Source of the DNA: Beroe forskalii
Taxonomy: Eukaryota > Ctenophora > Nuda > Beroida > Beroidae
Length of the DNA stretch: 64,000 nt
Direction of reading: 5' to 3'
Assembly (NCBI GenBank): GCA_011033025.1
Contig: WFMF01000012.1
Span: forward strand, 1,022,953-1,086,952
This document shows, piece by piece, positions 61,601 through 64,000 of this stretch. Within the stretch, counting starts at the first letter, position 1. Every line of letters begins with the position of its first letter. The notes under the pieces are model-generated. The model saw only the letters and a program-made list of their open reading frames with translations. It had not been told where the DNA came from and searched no databases. The translations under genes were made by a program, and so were the position numbers.

Positions 61601-62441
61601 CTACAACCCTTCAACAATTTAATCATTCACTTGATTATGATAAGGTGCCAAATACCATGATAAGGCTGTGAAGAAGCATCTTGTCCATCAGTTCCAGATT
61701 CAGTTTGAATTGCAGTTGATTCATCAAAAGATTGAACTTCCTTTTTGATAACCCTGAAGAATAAGGATTCTTAACAAAAATACTATAGTTATCATATTTG
61801 ATGGCCACTCAGAGGACAAATGAGTATATGGGTAGCCATTAGATATATACATTGTAGCTAAGTACTTAGTATGTAACATGTAATCTCTAATAAAAAGTTT
61901 CGCTTTGTTTATGTTTCCTGTTTGAACAGCACAGTCATGGCAATGCATGTAAAAAGAAAATAGCATGTGCAGATGAATTGCACTTGTGTTCATTTATGTT
62001 TAATGCTGTTTTTATTTCCCTGCTCACAATTTTTGATCTTATTGGAATTTTTTGATACCTATGTTGTAAAAAGTACCCAATCAATTTGAACTATATAACA
62101 TGAAATTTACAAAAGAGATGCTGTGTAGCAGGGCAAGTGAGATGTATATTAAGATAAAGGCAACTGCTATACTAGACTGCTGCTACTATTTTGATCCTAG
62201 CATACTCCTATTATACTCACACATCTGTTGGGGGAGTTTCACCAAGGCTGTCAAAATCTCTCTTTCCAAGAGATACAGGTGTCTTTCTTGAACTATGAGG
62301 ATGTGCTAGAGCTGGGGTTGATTGATTCTCAGGAGTCTTACCCAAGCTATCAAAGTCTTTGTTATCTTGAGTAGTACTTTTCAAAGGAGTGATGAAACGT
62401 TTTGACTTCCGAAGCACAGTAGGAGTTTTGAAATTTGACAT
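55632..62441 (-). CDS. Complete ten-exon gene of unknown family (about 524 residues)
   Basis: The exons are 62441-62221, 61753-61656, 61494-61185, 60744-60624, 60409-60276, 58088-57958, 57363-57256, 57033-56871, 56054-55936 and 55802-55632. All junctions agree in phase if one surplus base in the C5 run at 60368-60372 (exon 5) is ignored. The N-terminal third is disordered, with DFDSLGKTPENQ and DFDSLGETPPT repeats and a basic patch KAKRRRKQTTFYGD that could be a nuclear localisation signal. The rest is mostly helical, with AWGTDGKCAWVMPPPLPIVI, FETLFRLLANAKVMSFEEVL, KYLRFISEHMLNDL and FLTDAEFRKKFRCEPPKKTD. It ends with an acidic helix (LRELLTPLLEEDMVNLEVEE) and PPLSQRES. The basic patch and charged helices suggest a nuclear scaffold, but this is inference; I do not recognise the family. 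Confidence 0.75.
56698..56838. repeat. 62-bp-arm hairpin in an intron
   Basis: Arms 56698-56761 and 56777-56838 (starting tttcatggtggttggaatga) are reverse complements with about six differences and a 15-base loop. It lies in intron 8 of the ten-exon gene. No coding capacity; probably a small foldback element. Confidence 0.9.
57531..57603 (+). tRNA. tRNA-like sequence, probably pseudogene or tRNA-derived SINE head
   Basis: The 73-base segment has the internal promoter boxes of a tRNA (A box tagctcagtggtagagc, B box gggttcaagtccc). It also has a D arm GCTC/GAGC, a T arm GTGGG/CCCGC with loop TTCAAGT, and acceptor halves GCCGTGA and TCCCGGC with one mismatch. The anticodon arm CCCGA/TCGCG has a C-C mismatch, and its loop TGCATTA lacks the invariant T33, so the formal anticodon CAT is unreliable. 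It lies inside an intron on the opposite strand to the host gene. A functional tRNA is unlikely. Confidence 0.6.
58385..59100. repeat. Diverged tandem duplication of about 355 bp
   Basis: Two halves (about 58385-58740 and 58745-59100) share gtcaagaac, cttataggc(c/t)at, gaagtt(c/g)tggt and tgacgtcat blocks in the same order. They lie in intron 5 of the ten-exon gene. No coding sequence. Confidence 0.5.
59210..59680. repeat. 143-bp satellite, a little over three copies
   Basis: Units starting at about 59216, 59361, 59503 and 59646 share cacgtgagttcacgcggacg, ttttgtagaaattaggggat, acacgggattttcgac and cgttgaaatgagttcaaat. The fourth copy is truncated. The following 59705-59850 holds a looser repeat of about 45 bp (acgtgggttcggactacgtg). 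Confidence 0.85.
59863..60011. repeat. Foldback with 58-bp arms
   Basis: Arms 59863-59920 and 59954-60011 (starting atcaccaccaaaaccgttgg) are reverse complements over 58 bp with one or two differences, around a 33-base spacer. It lies in intron 5 of the ten-exon gene. Confidence 0.95.
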
Positions 62442-63140
62442 CTGAATTCTAATTAATTAGATGAAAAAGAATGCTAAATTAGCTGGACTTTTAAAGAAAA
62501 ATACATTGAATACCACGTGATAACTTCCAGTAGGCAATCAATGATTCATTTAGCTGGATCTAGTTAATCTATTCAGTATGTTGAGGATATTCTCTAATCA
62601 CAGATATGACTTATTGCAGTTAATAGGTACATAAAAAGTCACAACATAAATTGTATACCCTCTATAATAATATAATATAATATAATGGTTTTACAATGAT
62701 GTAACACAAATGGGTCTGCAAAATTAGAAACTAATAAACTTCATCATTCAATATCCAAGGTGTCCAAATAAGAAAAGTTCTGCAAGTAATTCACTTCATC
62801 CCTGCACTGAAGTGTCGTACCTTCACAAGGTACCCATGATCAAAATTTCAATTCACAATTGAAATAGTTGAAAAACAATAGGTAAAATTTACTTTATCTA
62901 CCCTATCCAACACCTCAAAACTGTCCATCCTAGTGAATCTTACACAGTAGCCACTTAGAATCAACTCCTCACCTTGCTTAACATATAACTATTGGCTTGA
63001 CTTAGTCTTACATTCTCTGTTTCGGTTCGCACAATAGCCCCAGCAAGTGTGATTCCTATGCCCCAGACTTTGTAATAATTGGCTACATGTAAGATTACAC
63101 TATGGGATAATTGTTGACCATTATACATAATAGTGGTATC
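62442..63140. other. Gene-free upstream region
   Basis: This is the presumed 5' region of the minus-strand ten-exon gene. A splice-acceptor-like aattcag ends directly at its ATG (62441), so the first coding exon may be preceded by a non-coding exon or a trans-spliced leader. No other gene is visible. Confidence 0.45.
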
Positions 63141-63454
63141 TCTCCCATATAAACGGCTCTGAGTGACGTCACAGATCTAAACGTCAATTTTTCTGTATCC
63201 TAAACCTAACCATAACCCTAACCTTAATCCTAACCCTAACAAATCTTGACCCTAATCCTGACCCTAACCCTAGTCCTTAAAGCGCTAGGTGTGCTTAATT
63301 ATATTTTTCTGAGTGACGTCATTGTCATAGATAATGAAGGCTCCCTTGAAAGTATTGTTTTTGTGGCACAACTGTGCAATTAATTAAGTTGATGTGCCAC
63401 TATAATTAATAAGTTTAAATTATTATTATTATTATTATTATTTATACGGGAGAC
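63141..63454. mobile_element. MITE-like element with telomere-like core (copy 2) with nested insert
   Basis: It begins tctcccatataaacggctct and carries the same gagtgacgtca blocks and cctaaccctaac core as copy 1 at 17985-18225. Near its right end, after ggctccc (63345), about 95 bp not found in copy 1 are inserted, containing the hairpin gtggcac...gtgccac and a (att)n microsatellite, before the element resumes with tttatacgggagac. Confidence 0.75.
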
Positions 63455-64000
63455 CTACCATAATAGTCTATAAACCTTGCCCAGAAAAACCATATTAACC
63501 ACCTTAAGGCAACAATTAATTAATTATTCCATCCCATATTTGCTCTGATATTGAATTATTCAATGTTTTTGTTAAATGGCATGAAATTTCAATTTTTGTT
63601 TAAAAAAAATGTTACCAATTACCTGTATGTGTGCACATGGATCGATCGAAAGACCCGTCGAAAGAACGCACAAATTACAGTGCGCGCAAAGTTTCAATTT
63701 ACTTTTAATTGAATTTTTGCTGAAATTTTCACATTCTTTGGATGGATCTTTTGATCAACGCACGTGCACACATGTGTTACTCAGAAATTGAATTCCTTAA
63801 TAAAAACTCATCAACATTGCAGCTTATGACTTAATTACCACTGGGCTGAATATTCACCATACTGCATCATATTAGTTTAGTTTAGTTTAATATTTTGTGA
63901 TACAACAACACAATTGGATACAATTCCTCACCATACTTATTCACTCATCATGTACCCTAACATGAACAAGGTTCATGAAATACAACTATAAGTTAAAAAC
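63455..64000. other. Gene-free end of window
   Basis: AT-rich sequence without a supported gene or repeat structure. Confidence 0.45.

Overview
This is a window of nuclear DNA from a multicellular animal, most likely a marine invertebrate; a cnidarian or another early-branching lineage is plausible but cannot be proved from the sequence. The DNA is AT-rich, several genes are split by GT-AG introns with phases that join correctly, ciliary and other animal families are present (DYNC2I1/WDR60, a CLHC1-like protein, an SLC15 peptide transporter, an annexin-fold protein), and the spaces between genes are filled with inverted-repeat elements, minisatellites and small non-autonomous transposon-like elements. 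There are no operons or bacterial genes.

Layout. 1-7.1 kb holds no recognisable gene and is dominated by two arrays of a 25-bp minisatellite. 7.9-13.1 kb carries two apparently intronless genes in tandem on the minus strand, CLHC1-like and DYNC2I1-like; both are linked to cilia, and each has one net +1 frame break. 14-18.3 kb is a transposon graveyard: a degenerate 20-bp array split by a terminal-inverted-repeat element, a second candidate element, and a MITE-like element with a telomere-like core. 18.8-24.3 kb is a 14-exon peptide transporter gene (minus strand) whose fourth intron holds a roughly 60-bp minisatellite copied from the start of exon 5. 29.2-33.8 kb is a long, single-exon, acidic, internally repetitive protein of unknown function on the plus strand. 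34.7-35.8 kb is a single-exon seven-helix receptor-like gene on the minus strand.

38.3-42.8 kb is a ten-exon annexin gene (minus strand, 328 residues deduced) in which none of the four repeats keeps the usual calcium loop. 43.4-45.7 kb contains a duplicated, visibly corrupted block. 46.3-47.3 kb encodes a secreted protein with a Gly/Ala-rich hydrophobic segment. 49.2-54.5 kb carries at least five exons of an unrecognised gene, with a broken reverse transcriptase on the opposite strand inside its largest intron. 55.6-62.4 kb is a complete ten-exon gene of unknown family (about 524 residues). The introns and spacers here contain several near-perfect foldbacks, a tRNA-like sequence and short satellites. 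A second copy of the telomere-core MITE lies at 63.1-63.5 kb.

The genes do not form an obvious pathway, although the adjacent CLHC1-like and DYNC2I1-like pair may share ciliary expression. Five coding sequences or exons are broken in the same sense (one base too many). This points to insertion-type consensus errors rather than five independent gene deaths, and it should be borne in mind when reading the gene models.
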